From: Perkinsus olseni
Taxonomy: Eukaryota; Perkinsozoa; Perkinsida; Perkinsidae
Assembly (NCBI GenBank): GCA_013115135.1
Contig: JABANP010000113.1
Coordinates: 1-64,000 of the forward strand
Reading direction: 5' to 3'
Length of the DNA: 64,000 nucleotides
Position numbers and translations under genes: made by a program. This document shows positions 1-11,600 of this stretch, in pieces (position 1 is the stretch's first letter; every line of letters starts with the position of its first letter). The notes below the pieces were generated by a model. That model made no database searches. It was not told the DNA's origin and was given only the letters and a program-made list of their open reading frames with translations.

Positions 1-1
1 C

Positions 2-91
2 TCAGAGCCCACCACCACCACCACGGATGCAGCCGAGGAAGAGAAGTCAGGGGAAGAGCACCCTCCTCCTCCTCCTTCGACCACGGAGTAG
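2..91 (+). CDS. C-terminal exon of an upstream gene (partial)
   Basis: The window opens inside an exon whose frame 2 reads a Thr run, an acidic DAAEEEKSGEEH stretch, five prolines and STTE before a TAG stop at about 89-91. Low-complexity acidic/Pro tails of this kind are common at protein C-termini, and nothing identifies the family. The alternative frames read polyhistidine or polyserine and run on to stops further downstream, so the frame choice rests on composition alone. The rest of the gene lies to the left of the window. Confidence 0.4.
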   Translation, partial: SEPTTTTTDAAEEEKSGEEHPPPPPSTTE

Positions 92-600
92 ATGACGACG
101 ATCCGTTAATCTAGTTTCTCAACGTACGGTATTGATCTTGATTCATTACGTATTTCACTGCAATCAGCTGATGTGTTGAGTTCACAGGCCTTCTAATCGG
201 GGGCGTAGTTTTTATCCTAAAATGCTCCGCACGGGTGGTGGCCACACGGCAGGAGCATCCACGCCGTCCTTCTCCTCCTCGTCGCATGCCGCTCGAGGGG
301 AGGCCTGTTTCCAGAGAATGGAGAAATGCAACGCTGAGGTGCTGGCACTACTGTAATAAGGCTGCTGCTCCACCGTTCACTTGCGTTGGAGAGCAACTGG
401 CCATTGGACCACCGACTAACTTACTGCAGTAACCTTCACCGCTGAGGAATCTATTACTCATCACTAGTTCTCTGTATTACTCGGAAGATCAGCACGTAGA
501 GAATTTTTGTGAATTGGTCAACAATATTTGCAGAGAGCTAAAAACTTCTCGGGGAAATCTTTCAGCAGCTGAGTTGTTGGTGATGTGTTGATAAACGCTG
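92..600. other. Intergenic or 5' part of TRAPPC3
   Basis: No confident exon. A short MEKCNAEVLALL stretch from ATG 319 could be a first exon of TRAPPC3, but it could not be joined to the first clear exon. Confidence 0.3.
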
Positions 601-621
601 TCGTCTGGAGATGCATGGGCC

Positions 622-1676
622 GTGGGAAGGATTCCTGCCTCAGCTCATGCCACGATCAGATACGGCGCCACGGTGAGGCAGCTGCTGGTGGATTATGATG
701 GTAATTTTGATAAGGTGAATGGAGAGCTGTACAGGATGGGCACTGATATCGGTGCCCGCCTGCTGGACGAGTTCCTTATAAAGAGCCGAGTGCCGCCTTG
801 TCAGGACTTCAGAGACGCCTGTGAGGTGATAAGGATGATAGATGTTCCACCCGGGGATCGAACCTGCGCCTGATGCATTTTAGGTTATGAGCAAAGTAGC
901 ACTGAAGATGTATCTTGGTGTAGCCGGGGAGTGTGTCGACTGGGACAACAGCACTGAGGGGAGGAAATGCCGACTGGTAGAGCGACAGCTTCGCTCCGCC
1001 CTTTTCCCCTCAGCAGCCTTGCACGTCCTTGTGTGCTACTCTGCAGGTGCTCCCAGTGAACCCTCTCAATGACTTTGTAGAGCTGCCCATGGACCTCAGA
1101 CGCCAGCCACCGGATGCTGTCTCGCAAGGACAAAGCGGACCTATTCTGTGGGTATCGAGTCCCCATCGCTCTGTGCTTCTCCTCGTTCGCCCTCCTGCCA
1201 TAGCGAGAATGTAGATTGCTAATGAAATGTAGAATCATAGAGTGGACGTGTGTTAATATCGTATCTCCCTGCACTCCATGCGGTGAATGCAGCCGGCGAG
1301 GGTGGTACCAGACTGCACGGCGAAATATTACGAATGACACAGACTGTCGTTAAGAAATGGTCGTCATGGACCGTGACACCACCATGGTTGAGGCCTTAGG
1401 TACTACAGCAACATCCTTTGCGGTGTCATAGCGGGAGCGATGGAGCAGCTGAGGATGAACGTACTGGTTATCGGTCAGTTGTTTGAGGAGGAGGTGGTGA
1501 TGGTCAGGTTGCTGTCCAATTCGAGAGTGATGTTCTGCTAGGGGACGAGACAACAGTTATCAGCCTTGAGCTGCTTGAGGTGAGTAGTGTCGAGGCTGGG
1601 GATCGAACCCACGACCTTTCGGTTACAGATCGTGTCTGATGAGATCCGTGAAGACTCTGATAGCGATGCTGAGTAA
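622..1676 (+). CDS. TRAPPC3: TRAPP complex subunit TRAPPC3/Bet3
   Basis: Core subunit of the TRAPP tethering/GEF complexes for Rab1 and Rab11-type GTPases at the ER-Golgi and Golgi. Spliced exons follow the family from end to end: YRMGTDIGARLLDEFL, then PPCQDFRDACE (the Cys that is palmitoylated in known Bet3 is kept), VALKMYLG, NPLNDFVELP, YYSNILCGVIAGAMEQ, then the strand ending in IREDSDSDAE and TAA at 1674-1676. Exons inferred: about 641-825, 884-976, 1047-1147, 1400-1460, 1508-1579, 1644-1676; all junctions keep frame. Introns are 58, 70, 252, 47 and 64 nt. The 58- and 64-nt introns each carry an antisense tRNA T-arm-like sequence and the 70-nt intron carries set C. The length of about 180 residues is normal. 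The true first exon upstream of about 640 (AG at the end of CCTCAG) was not resolved. Confidence 0.93.
852..876 (-). repeat. tRNA 3'-half-like sequence in TRAPPC3 intron 1
   Basis: cggggatcgaacctgcgcct is the complement of a T-arm and B-box (GGTTCGATCCCCG). It fills much of a 58-nt intron. Confidence 0.75.
988..1000 (-). repeat. Repeat set C motif in TRAPPC3 intron 2
   Basis: gcttcgctccgcc, 12 nt after the donor GTAGAG. Other antisense-type copies: 13237, 15224, 29132, 30001, 42819. Confidence 0.75.
1597..1632 (-). repeat. tRNA 3'-half-like sequence in TRAPPC3 intron 5
   Basis: ggggatcgaacccacgacct then ttcggttacagatcgt: complement of a T-arm followed by a variable region and part of an anticodon arm, inside a 64-nt intron. 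Confidence 0.75.
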
Positions 1677-2190
1677 ACTGTGAAGAACCGTTCCCTGGTA
1701 TTAATCGGTTTCCTCTTCTCTATGTAATGCGTTTTACGTGGAGGGATCTCGCGACACAACCGCTGTGTAGGAGGGGACAGCATCACTATGGTGTGACTAG
1801 GAATAACAGTGGGGCTGTGTAGGAGGGGACAGCATGACTATGGTGTGACTACGAAATGATACTCTAAACGTTGTGAATCAAGTGCTGCAAGGAAATTTCC
1901 GAAGTTTCAGCAAATCTGAATTTTTCAGATAAAATTCTACGGCGAGAATTTCTTACGGCGGTTTCGGAAAGTTGCTCGCGCAAACAAGGCATCGATTAAT
2001 CTCCAGCATAGTGTGAAATCCAGACTCTGAATTCGCCACCCGCTGAATTCCCCGACGATAAAGTCCATGATTTACAGCAACTCGCAACTCGACCAAGGCA
2101 AGAAGGGAGAGAATGGTACAGTGAGTCAGGTGCCGGTGTATGTACTTCTGCTGATAATAAAGGTACAGGGAGAAACAAAGCACAAGACCT
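1677..2190. other. Convergent intergenic region
   Basis: Between the TRAPPC3 stop and the ubiquitin ligase stop. An imperfect direct repeat is present: gtaggaggggacagcatcac at 1767 and gtaggaggggacagcatgac at 1816, each followed by tatggtgtgacta. No gene is seen. Confidence 0.6.
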
Positions 2191-5100
2191 CTACTCGGTC
2201 GCCACCCCGGAGCCTTCCTTCGGCGGCGTTGAATCATCAAAATTCTCTAGCTCAGTCGAAACCAGATATCTCTCATCAAACATCCGCCTGTGGTAATCAC
2301 TGATTGCTCTCACTACAGTTGGCAAGATACTCCTGATACACACATCAAGAGCAACACTAAGCAGTACTGAATATCGGGACATGAATGCACAGAAGTACTC
2401 TACAGAATCATCAAAGGTAGATAATAGATACACCGTGAGAACTTTGGCAACTGCCGAAGGCACTGTCGAGTGGAATAACCAAACTCTAACGGAAGGCCAT
2501 AGAAGGTTGACACAGACCTCCCGATGGAGAGGCGGGTAGAAGATACCGTGACTGTCGTACATGGTCCAGGCGACGTCCGCACGGGTGGCGATGGTTAGTA
2601 TCCAAACCTGAGAGAAAACTTCCGAGAGAATCGTGGCGTCCAATAGCTCACCTTCATAGCGACTAATCCTGCTACCCAGCACGGGAAAACGAACAACTTG
2701 GTAGGGGCACTGGCGGTATTAACAACGTCCGAGGACGAGTTTGGCAGTACAAGGACGCAATATAAGAGTAGACCAAGCAACAACGGCGCTATGACGAAGG
2801 TGAAGATAGTAGCTGCTAGTAAGGAGAAGAGGCTGAAGAGAAGCCTTCCTGTATTCCGCAGGAAGGATCGTATCAAATGCTGGTTATTGGCGAGCCGTGT
2901 AAGGAAGGATCGCGTTGCTGCCGGAATGCTAGACATCGCCGTCATAAGCCGCAAAATGACCTGACGAAAGTAGCCCTAAAAGGATCGGTGGTTGGTTGTT
3001 AGAGCCCACCTGGCCACCGAGCAGAGTGAGGACCACGCCCATAGGGGCAGCTTGCAGGTCATCAACGTAATGGAGAACTGACGCTGGGAGTAGAAGTCGA
3101 CAAGCCCTCCTGCCCACGATCAACTGCGAGGCAGAAAGATAATAAGTGGAGCGAAGAAGGGTGCGATCGAATTATAGCAGACCTTACCGGCAAGGTAGTG
3201 ATCGCCACGAGCGTGCAAGTAGCCGCTAGTGATAGCAAAGACAGCAGCTTCAGCACCAGCGGCAACGTCCATTCCACCGTCGCCGGGGCACAGTCTAAGA
3301 ATGGCGAGCTTAGACCGAGGCACCTGACGAGCGATATGGCGGGGAATGGAGAGCAGGGGGGACCCACTTGACGATCTTCCGGCCGAGGGATGCCAGTATA
3401 GGTGGCATCGGAGGCTTCCGAACGACCAGGGGGAAGAGAACATGGCCGCAAAGGAATTCTACTGGTACAAAAAGGTAGTCCAAAGAACCTAACACGAGGA
3501 GGGCGGGAATCTTTGCGGTGCGCAGGAGCATCTTAGGCTTCCCACCAGACGTGGCGAAGGCGGATGGTGCTGCCTCTGGGTTTGCCTGAGGGCTTTCCGT
3601 GACGACCAAGCGAGTTTGTAATGGTAAATATCGATGCTGGAAAGCCAAGGCCGGCAAGACACACAGAAAGACCTGATGAATGGTGTGCATGCGTGCATAC
3701 CAACTTTTGCACGAATCATCGACTCACCAGGGCCAGTTTGTATACTATGTAAATGAGGGAGTAATAGAGAGCGGGGACCATGCCCTTGTTGCGGACAACC
3801 CCTCCCCTCTGTTCTCCACCTGCCTCTTCCTCGCTTCGACCGATGATATGACCGAAACATGCTACCATCGCCGGGGACTCTCTCATAGCCTCCTTGGCCT
3901 ACCAACAGGCATAGATCTACACCACCACTTCCCCTCTCCAACCCACCTGGGGCTTCAGGCACGACAACACGCCCTGCTCGGCAGCCTGGGTAATGGATAT
4001 GACCAGATGCCCGACCAGCATGACCAATATTGCACCAACAACTACCGGCAGCTGACCCAGGGCTAGGGACATCAGGCTGCGCTCATTGGAGGGCTCGAGC
4101 GGGTGGGTGCCTGAAAATGGCTGGTCTGGTCGCGCGCCACGAAATTAGACCACAGCACCTGCCGACTCCAGAGCGAGGAGAACGACACAGCCGACGGCCA
4201 AGGATGGGAGGAAACCTCCTGTGATTATAACAACACAGTACTTCAAGGCAGTCCCGATTATTGACAGAACCTGACCGCGCGCCATGAAATACAAATCGGT
4301 GGGCGGTGCGAGACGCCTTACCCTTCCAATGAAGCCTGCGCCGCCCCGAGTAGACCAGAGATGGTACATCGCCGCGACTTGGGTGCAGAGGAGACCTCCG
4401 AAGGACAGGCAGATGAGGTCCCACGGGAACTGAGGAAGAGTCGGATCTGAGCCTGCACCTCGGACAACCTGCTGCAACCTACATCGTCAACTAGTGGTCT
4501 CGGATAGAGCCGTTGGGTGTCTGTCGCTGCATGATCCTGGATACGTTGGACGAACACCAAGTAAGGGTCCTCCTGAAGGGGTAGCTATGAGGAAGGCACC
4601 TCGGTCGGTAGGTGAGGCGAAGTACCGGTATGGTCGGTTGAAGGAGGGTCGGTGCTAGAGGGCACTGAGCTGCGTTCTCGATGTTGTCTATACCCGTAAC
4701 GAATGAGGTGGTACGGGAAAGTGTCGTTGCTAAAATGGCTGTTGTGACACTCGATGACGAGGAGAATGGAGACCTGCGAAGTGATGATGAAGAGATTGTA
4801 AGGCTCGAGGAAGCGTCCGGAGTACCCATTCGCTATGGAAGGGGTGTAGGCCAGGAAGGCGGGGAAGAAATGAACGTAGACAATACGGCCTGAACGAGAA
4901 TGGAACCCACGGTCATACGGGTGAGAGCAGGGAGTTATACCACCCGACCGAATGACCACGCAGCATTACCTATATAATATGGGACAACTATTAGAGCCAG
5001 CATCGCTATAGTGTTGGCGTATAACATCACAAACCATGTCGAGATCGATGGCCCCAAGCTGCCCTCCAGGCCGATGAGATCTGAACAATTTATGTGCCAC

Positions 5101-6972
5101 AAATCCACGCCTCCCGGCTGCTTACTCTCGAGCCTGACTTCAATCTCCGCCTCTTCAACATTACCCGTCGTAGGCGCATCGCCACTACTGTCATCATCAT
5201 CACCACCATCATGTGCGCCACCATTGCCATCACCGTGTTCACCAGCAGCGGCATCGTCAGCGGTATCCGACGTAGTTTCTGCAGTGGCCGTTGTTGCTGC
5301 TGATGTCGCCGCGGGCCTCTGCCGCCGTCTCTGTATGACCCTGGGTCGATCGTCACCAGGCTCCGTAGGCACCACCATGGGTACTGCGGCCACCCTCATG
5401 TGCAGCCACAGTTGAAGGAGGCCAAACCCGCACAAAGATATCAGTATCCCTCCACACAGAACTCCAAGCATTGGACGCCTGAAGATCATGGCTAGCCAGG
5501 GGAACTGACTGCCGCTGGACGAACTCGGGCCCAGCACGAAACCGTATCTGAGCATACAGGCACACAGATGCTAAGTCATCGTGCAAGGGGACTCCCCCCT
5601 TAGGGGAGGTGGAAAATTTGTCACCGCGCCACGAAATTATCGAGCGTCATTACATCTGAAGCCGATCAGGGAAGCCATCGATGACGCCAAAGATATCCGC
5701 CAATACCGTCATCGACATGAGTGGTAATAATACCTGAGGAACGAAGGAGTGCCATAAAATGATGAAACAGGTGGCTAGGGCAGCAATTTTAGCAATTTAA
5801 TTTTCCCTTCGGGGGGCAGAAAAATATACAACATTTTAACTCTTCAAAAAAGGGAGTTCCGGAAACTGATTCCTCCCGTGTTTGACGGCCACCGATATTA
5901 CCAGCCATATCGTGAGGGCATAGAGTGGGCGAAAACATTTCTTGACAAAGGAAAATATCAACTTCCAAGTTTCGCTGAGGAAATATCTCACGGGAAGGTG
6001 ACTTGGCGCATTGGGAGCATAACTGAACGTGAACAGCGTAATCGAAAGGTCGCCGGTTCGATTCCCTCTATTACACAACTCGAAAAGAAAATTTATGGCC
6101 GCACAGTTCGCAGCGCTGATCCTCTAAAATGAAAGTCCCATCATCGTCATCAGTACGACCCGTACCTGAGGCACTCGACGAGAACTGGGGAACTCGCCTC
6201 GTGAATATCGCAGCGTATGGTATTGCCATATGGACACTCACTTTAAATACTATATGTGACCACGTTGGCGAAGTATACATTAATTTGGTTCTATTATACA
6301 TTTTACAATAATTGTATTTTACGTGACTTCATCTATCATTATCGTCAATGAAGATCCGAAAGTTGTTGGGATCTCTTCCCGAAAATTTCCATACCGGTTG
6401 ACACGGTGCGTCCCACACATGTAAACTCTTATCAACATACAGATGTGAAGAAAAAGATTGCCCTCAAGCTGGCCGTGCTAGTCATCTACTCCATCAAAGA
6501 TATCCAACCACACTACCGCGCGCCACGAAATTCAGCATCCCTTAGTATTACGTCGCATAGCTAGCCACCTCCTTAGACATTGTTCATGTACGTAGGCTAT
6601 GCTGCCGGAGCATCGGCATGGATGGTAAAGGGGGCCTTCCTCCACTCCTTGCCCGCAGATACGGCACATTGCAGCATCCGAAGATTCGCTACGACCTCGC
6701 GAACGGGCTTCTCCCATCGTATCAGTCTTCTCCTGGGTCGGATTCTGTGCCGAACTCGAGTCAACCAAAGATACTCCATCCTGTGCCGGCTGGTCCGAGG
6801 CAGGTCGAAGCGGGGAATCGTCGAGGTCGAAAGATACGCTGCTGTCTCTAACGCTGGCTATACTATCGGTCTCTACAGCGTTGGTGACGACACTCGCCGT
6901 ATCTTCGACCGTCGGGATATCAGAGGCGTCCGATACCGACCTCGCATGATTGGCCATTGGGGATCCATCCAT
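2191..6972 (-). CDS. MARCH6: Doa10/MARCH6-type RING-CH ER-membrane E3 ubiquitin ligase
   Basis: Polytopic ER ubiquitin ligase of ERAD. ATG at 6972 begins a Ser/Asp-rich leader, then the RING-CH domain: CRIC, LYHPCRCSG and VHEQC on exon 1, CELCGHKF on exon 2 (about 6124-6070). All eight zinc ligands of the C4HC3 pattern are present once the exons are joined (AMRC|AG with the same frame). Exon 3 (about 6020-5890) continues YAPNAPSHLP and a first membrane helix, as in Doa10 proteins. Further exons hold hydrophobic segments near 5550-4950 (with a long acidic Gly/Asp/Ala loop, then a GLEGS-containing stretch), 4480-4080, 3690-3060 and 2954-2600. The last exon ends with the family's C-terminal signature RYLVSTELENFDD, stop at 2191. 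Introns carry sets B (6517, 5624, 4276, 4131) and D (6038). Internal exon borders are not all resolved. Confidence 0.88.
4131..4146 (-). repeat. Repeat set B motif (DOA10 intron)
   Basis: cgcgcgccacgaaatt; sense to the minus-strand gene it is AATTTCGTGGCGCGCG. Similar copies in the same gene are at 4276-4290, 5624-5639 and 6517-6532. Confidence 0.8.
6036..6070 (+). repeat. tRNA 3'-half-like sequence splitting the RING-CH gene
   Basis: gcgtaatcgaaaggtcgccg then gttcgattccctctat. In the minus-strand gene it makes up nearly all of the roughly 54-nt intron between CELCGHKF and YAPNAPSHLP. Confidence 0.8.
6517..6532 (-). repeat. Repeat set B motif splitting the RING-CH domain
   Basis: cgcgcgccacgaaatt lies just inside the first intron of the ubiquitin ligase gene, about 20 nt after its donor GTAATACTAAGG. 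Confidence 0.85.
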
Positions 6973-7278
6973 CGTCAAAAATATGCTGCAATTCCGTGCC
7001 ACAGCGAGAAGATCATCACCACGATGAGCAGTAGCACTGAACGCAACACAGTTAGACTAACATGACAGCTCTTTCACGTGCTGGCATGAGATGTTGCATC
7101 TCGGACGTACTCCTTAAAGCCTTTCCTGAGCGATAAAGACTTGCGAAATAGATCGATTTACACTAATCACATTCGACGCGCCGGCGCGGTGGCTAGGGGC
7201 CCACTAGTAGTGAGCAAAAGGTGGTAGAAATATACCAACAGCTGGGGTTCCGAGAGGTTAACCTGTGAGTATCCCGCT

Positions 7279-8387
7279 TTACATGACGGTATTCTTGATC
7301 CATTTTATTTCCTCCTCTCCGGGCTTCCCGATCATCCTCGATCCATCGTAACTGAATGTCTTATTCTCTACTGGATCGAAATACCCGTTGCCAACATCAT
7401 AGCAACCTGAATGGAACGGCATGTACTCCATCGGCAACGGGAAGCGAGAGGTTGAATTAGAATTTCGGGATTATGACCTTTGGGTATCTTAGGTGGACCC
7501 TTGGGATCGTTGGTCAACAACGATGCGCCAGCAGGTCGAATGCCGTGTTTAACCTCATCATAAAATCTCCGATCGCCGTTATTGAGATATCCCCAATCCT
7601 TATCCTCGAAGTCAAGGCCATCCCCGAAAGACATATCTAAGGTCGATGCATGCAAGATACAAAGTAGGTTAAGAGCTGGGCCATCGGTAAGAGGATCACA
7701 AAGAGTTTGTGACAAACCATCTCCATTAATTACGCGAATGGCGCCTTCATGCACACCCCCCGCGTTCGATCTCACCACCGTGATACACGTTCAACGACGA
7801 AGGAAGTTTGGCACTCGAGAGACCAAAATTATACAGCCACTCCCCCGGTTCTCGACATCGACCACCCACGGACTAAGATGCTAATTTCTATTTTTAAAGT
7901 CGTTTGCGGTCGTCAGAGTCCAGCACGGGGAAACGAGATACTGTGAGAATCACGCCGTCGAAGCAGCACCTTTTCGCCGCGCCACGAAACTGCGGCCCGA
8001 GCCTTCACTTGGTACTCCCTAGCAAGCTGGCATTCTCATTCCTAATTTCGGCTACGAATTGCACGGGCAACACGAGATTGCGTCATCATCCAGGGAAAAT
8101 TGGAAAAAAGAGAAGACATGAGGATTCCGTGGAGCGGTTCAAATTGATTTTTTCGTTACCTGCCGTCAATGGCAATGCCCCTCTTCCACTTGCCAATAAA
8201 GGTACCGCCATCTGGGAAAGTGAGAGTCCCTTCGCCATCAAATTCATCATTGATGAAATCACCGGAGTATCTTAGGTTGACCCTGGCACGATACGAAGTT
8301 GCCACAAGACTACTACACCGTGCCGTTGGGGAAGGTGTATTCCCCCTTTCCTTCGATCCATCCGTTCTTGACGGAACTTTCGGACAT
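7279..8387 (-). CDS. MORN5: MORN5-like MORN-repeat protein
   Basis: Small MORN-repeat protein; the vertebrate homologue is sperm-associated. Exons inferred in frame: 8387-8317, 8270-8160, 7770-7718, 7636 to about 7484, and about 7420-7279. MORN units are visible as GWIEGKGEYTFPNGTV and DEFDGEGTLTFPDGG. The C-terminal MORN5 signature follows: FGDGL, DRRFYDEVKHGIRPAG, PPKIPKGCYDVGNGYFDP and EEIKWIK. The 46-nt intron 1 and the 81-nt intron 3 (7717-7637) end in the reverse copy of repeat set A, whose CCTAAG or CTTAG supplies the 3' splice site. The third exon inserts a GVHEGAIRVINGD segment that I do not recall in the animal protein. The last codons run into GTAAAG, so either the stop at 7281-7279 or one more small exon is possible. 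Confidence 0.88.
7633..7670 (+). repeat. Repeat set A copy in MORN5 intron 3
   Basis: Reads atatctaaggtcgatgcatg then caagatacaaagtaggtt. Seen from the MORN5 (minus) side it forms the 3' end of the 81-nt intron, with the acceptor AG inside the element (CGACCTTAG|AT). Confidence 0.8.
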
Positions 8388-8639
8388 GAGAATCAAATGA
8401 TGATGCGACGATGGGTACCACAATTTGTCTAATCGTAGATTATACGACAAAATAGCGCACGCCAGAAAATAGTCTGCGCCAGTGGAAATAATCGGGGCTA
8501 ATTGGGTGAGAAACTTCTTGAGGCTGAGTCTGCTGGCTGTCTCGGGTGGAAATTACTGCGAATTTAAAGTTAGAGTAATGGCATTAGGGTAAGCTAGGGT
8601 GACATCAGTACTTTATTAATTGCCTTGGATGATTGATGA

Positions 8640-11600
8640 TGCTATTACTGTCTTAACTGCCTGCATCGATGCCGTCATGCTGATCTTCAATATTTTGCGG
8701 AGTCTCTGGGCCGTACTCGCCTACCCCATTACGATCGTCGTATCGTTCTTAATGGTAGTAGCAGGGAGACACTGACTGGCAGCGTATCTTCCGGAATGCA
8801 GGTTCTTGCATTGGTAGCATTTAATTGGTATGTTACGTGGACTCTGGTGTTACGCCATGTAATCGGGAGTATCTTGTTTTCTTTCGGCTGCGCAAAGATT
8901 CTCCTAGGTGGGTCCGTTCAAAGATTTCTTGAAGGCCAGGGCTAAGCGATTGGCAGCGGAAGAAGCTGCAGTAGCGGAAGAGAAGAAAAAGAAGGAAGAG
9001 GAGGCGGCTAAAAATCGCCCGGTGCGAAGGCGGGTAATATGGCGTAGTAGTCAGAGTAGTGGTTTGATGACGGGGAGGTATTGGGTTCGATTCTAATCAG
9101 GTCCGTATAGGCCTCTTCGGACCGTACATCCCAAAACGTCATCACTCCAGCTCTACCGCTCGTAGAAGGCCGGTGTTTTTACCGCCCCCGATGAGCATCG
9201 GTTATTGAGGTGGGCGTATCTTGAGGTTTGGGAGAGCCCAGGTCAACTTGTAAGATACCGACTGGTGATGCGGTGGTGGGATGCCACCCGAATTTCTGAA
9301 AGAAGACATCAATTCTGGACCGATAACACTGCCATAATAATTTTTACAGTCTATCCACATCAATTCGCAATGTCGTATACTATTGGTCATTTGAGCTGTA
9401 AGAAATACCTGCATGTGCACTGGCTGACCTATTTTGTATCTCCCGCGAATCAACCTTGGATACGGCAGTATTATCTATCAGCTTGTTGACTGTTGTGTGG
9501 CATATCCCTAATGAGAACTAAGTATCTCTGATGTCAAGTTTGAAGGGTTCATATTTTCTATTTCGATGTCACCTGCAAGCAGCAGCAGGAACAGGAATTC
9601 GCGGGTCGACCTCGACTCGCCGGAAATGCAGCGGCTCATCGAATGGTAATTTACGCTCGAGTATGTTCCACCCGATTTGAGATGTGAAGTAGGTATAAGT
9701 TGAAGCCCGAGGAACGGCGACATTTGGCCAAACCTTGTGGAAGGGCAGCAACAGAGGCAGCAGGTGTTCTAACGAGGACTCGGGAAGGGCTGTAGCGTCG
9801 AGTTTGCTATGATGCTGAGTACTTCAGAAAGGCCTAGCAAATTGCCGAGGATCGTGGCCCGGCCGTCGGGTGAAGTGGACCGGCAGCAGCGAGAGGAGGA
9901 GAGGGATGGTAGTCGACCTAAGCAGGCAAGGATGGAGGACAAACGGCGCCGTGAGGCTATGAGGAAGTAGTGGTGGTACTGAGAGGGGAGATGTGGTAGA
10001 GATGTGGTATCTTCGTCATTCGTGGAATGCTGGGTCGACCTTTCATATATACAAAATGTTGAACGGTCAGTATTCCCTGGCGAATAGAAAAGTGTGGAGT
10101 CTCAGAAATCTTCGGTGCTCGCTTCTCCCTCGCGAACTATGTACAGTCATTCTTGCCGTTTCATGGGAGAGTTCCCGTTGGTGTCGCAGAGATTCTCCAG
10201 GTTGTTGAACAGCATCGAAGCAGCTTGCCGAGAGTACAGCCGAGCGATGGTCCACTGCCAGTACAGAGGTCAGGCCTTGCGGGATGAAACGCGGAAGAGA
10301 GACGTGCTGCCGGTAATAGAAGGGTATTGTTCTTTGAGCTATTCTGCATCTAGCGAGCTTCAAGGTAAGATACCTTCTCAGTTCCACCTCGTGCCCCCGT
10401 CGGTGCGAACGGGGCCTCTATCGTTGTTGAGAGAGTCTGTGGGAGAGACGAGCAACGAGATGGTTAAAGTGTTGCTTGTATGGGAGGAGAAAAATAATGA
10501 TGAAAATGGCGGAGCGGAGCTCGAAGAGGTTATAGGCTACCTTGTACTCTTCGACAAGATGTTCAACTTGCTACTGAAGGAAGTGTCGGTAATAATTTCG
10601 TGGCGCGGTGAAGGAAAGAGCGGGTGTGAATATCACTCCTCGTACAGGCCCGACCATGGTGCAGCGAGCGAGTTTCGTGGCGCGCGCCGTTCCTGTTCGT
10701 GCGTGGAGTGAACGTTGTCTGGGTTCGTCGAGGGGGGAGAGAATCTTGAATCTTGAGGTTGAGCGTGCAGGATGCAGTGAGGGTGGGCCGAAGTTGGGCT
10801 CATCAGGGCCCGTTCATGCTACGAAATGTTAATTATGGGTTTCTAAACGCTGATGTTGGCTTAGTTCTCGGAGATGGGTATCTAAGGTCGATCTGTGCAT
10901 GATACGGATGAGCTCAAGGAGTTCAGTATGCTCCCCGGGATCTTGGGAACGACTTGGGCTGATCTTATCATCTTCAGTTTGGCATATTTCATTTCCTTCA
11001 TCTCCGTCGAGAGGAGGAAATTTATCTTCAGAAAAGACAAGTCGCACGGACAGCACCGATTCCGGCAGAGTTGGTCGTGGTCGACTTTCAACTTTTATAA
11101 TAATCTTTGGTGGCAGTAGTACTACTGAAGGAGTTTTTCGTAGTCCGAACCCCTTCGGCAGAAAGTAGCAGTTATTCTGTTGGAGATACCAGTGACTTGC
11201 CGCTCCTGTTTGAAAGCAGTCAAAGAGACCCTATTAGCGGCCTTTCGAACATCCCCAACAACAGCGAACTCGATAGGAGAAGTACAGCAAGCAGGGATCG
11301 AACCAGGGACCTACCGAAACAGAAGTCACTTAAGAGACACGAATAAGACAGTGTTGTCTAACTCTTCTGATAATAGTAAAGGGAAGAGAAGCGGCCCGTC
11401 TGAAGCTATGGGGTGCGCGAGGTCGACTCAATCGAAACCGCCAGGTGAGTATCTTTAGGTTGAGGTGGTGGGATACGAATAAGGTTCGGGACTTGTGAGG
11501 GTATCTTAGGTTGATGCGTGCATAGGATAGTTGAGTGCCTTCGTTTTGTACAGATGTGGCGCGCATTGCTTCAGCAATAGTGCAAGCAGGAGGTGTTGAT

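Noticed and set aside
885..1340. 151-codon minus-strand ORF over TRAPPC3
   Set aside because: It is antisense to exons 2 and 3 of TRAPPC3, which are supported by strong conservation.
5011..5415. Ser/Ala-rich + strand ORF
   Set aside because: It is the shadow of the acidic loop and GLEGS segment of the Doa10-type ligase on the minus strand.
7740..7775. One-base frameshift at the GGGGGG run in MORN5
   Set aside because: Starting exon 3 at 7770, after GGTGAG, puts the whole exon in frame with both neighbours, so no indel is needed.
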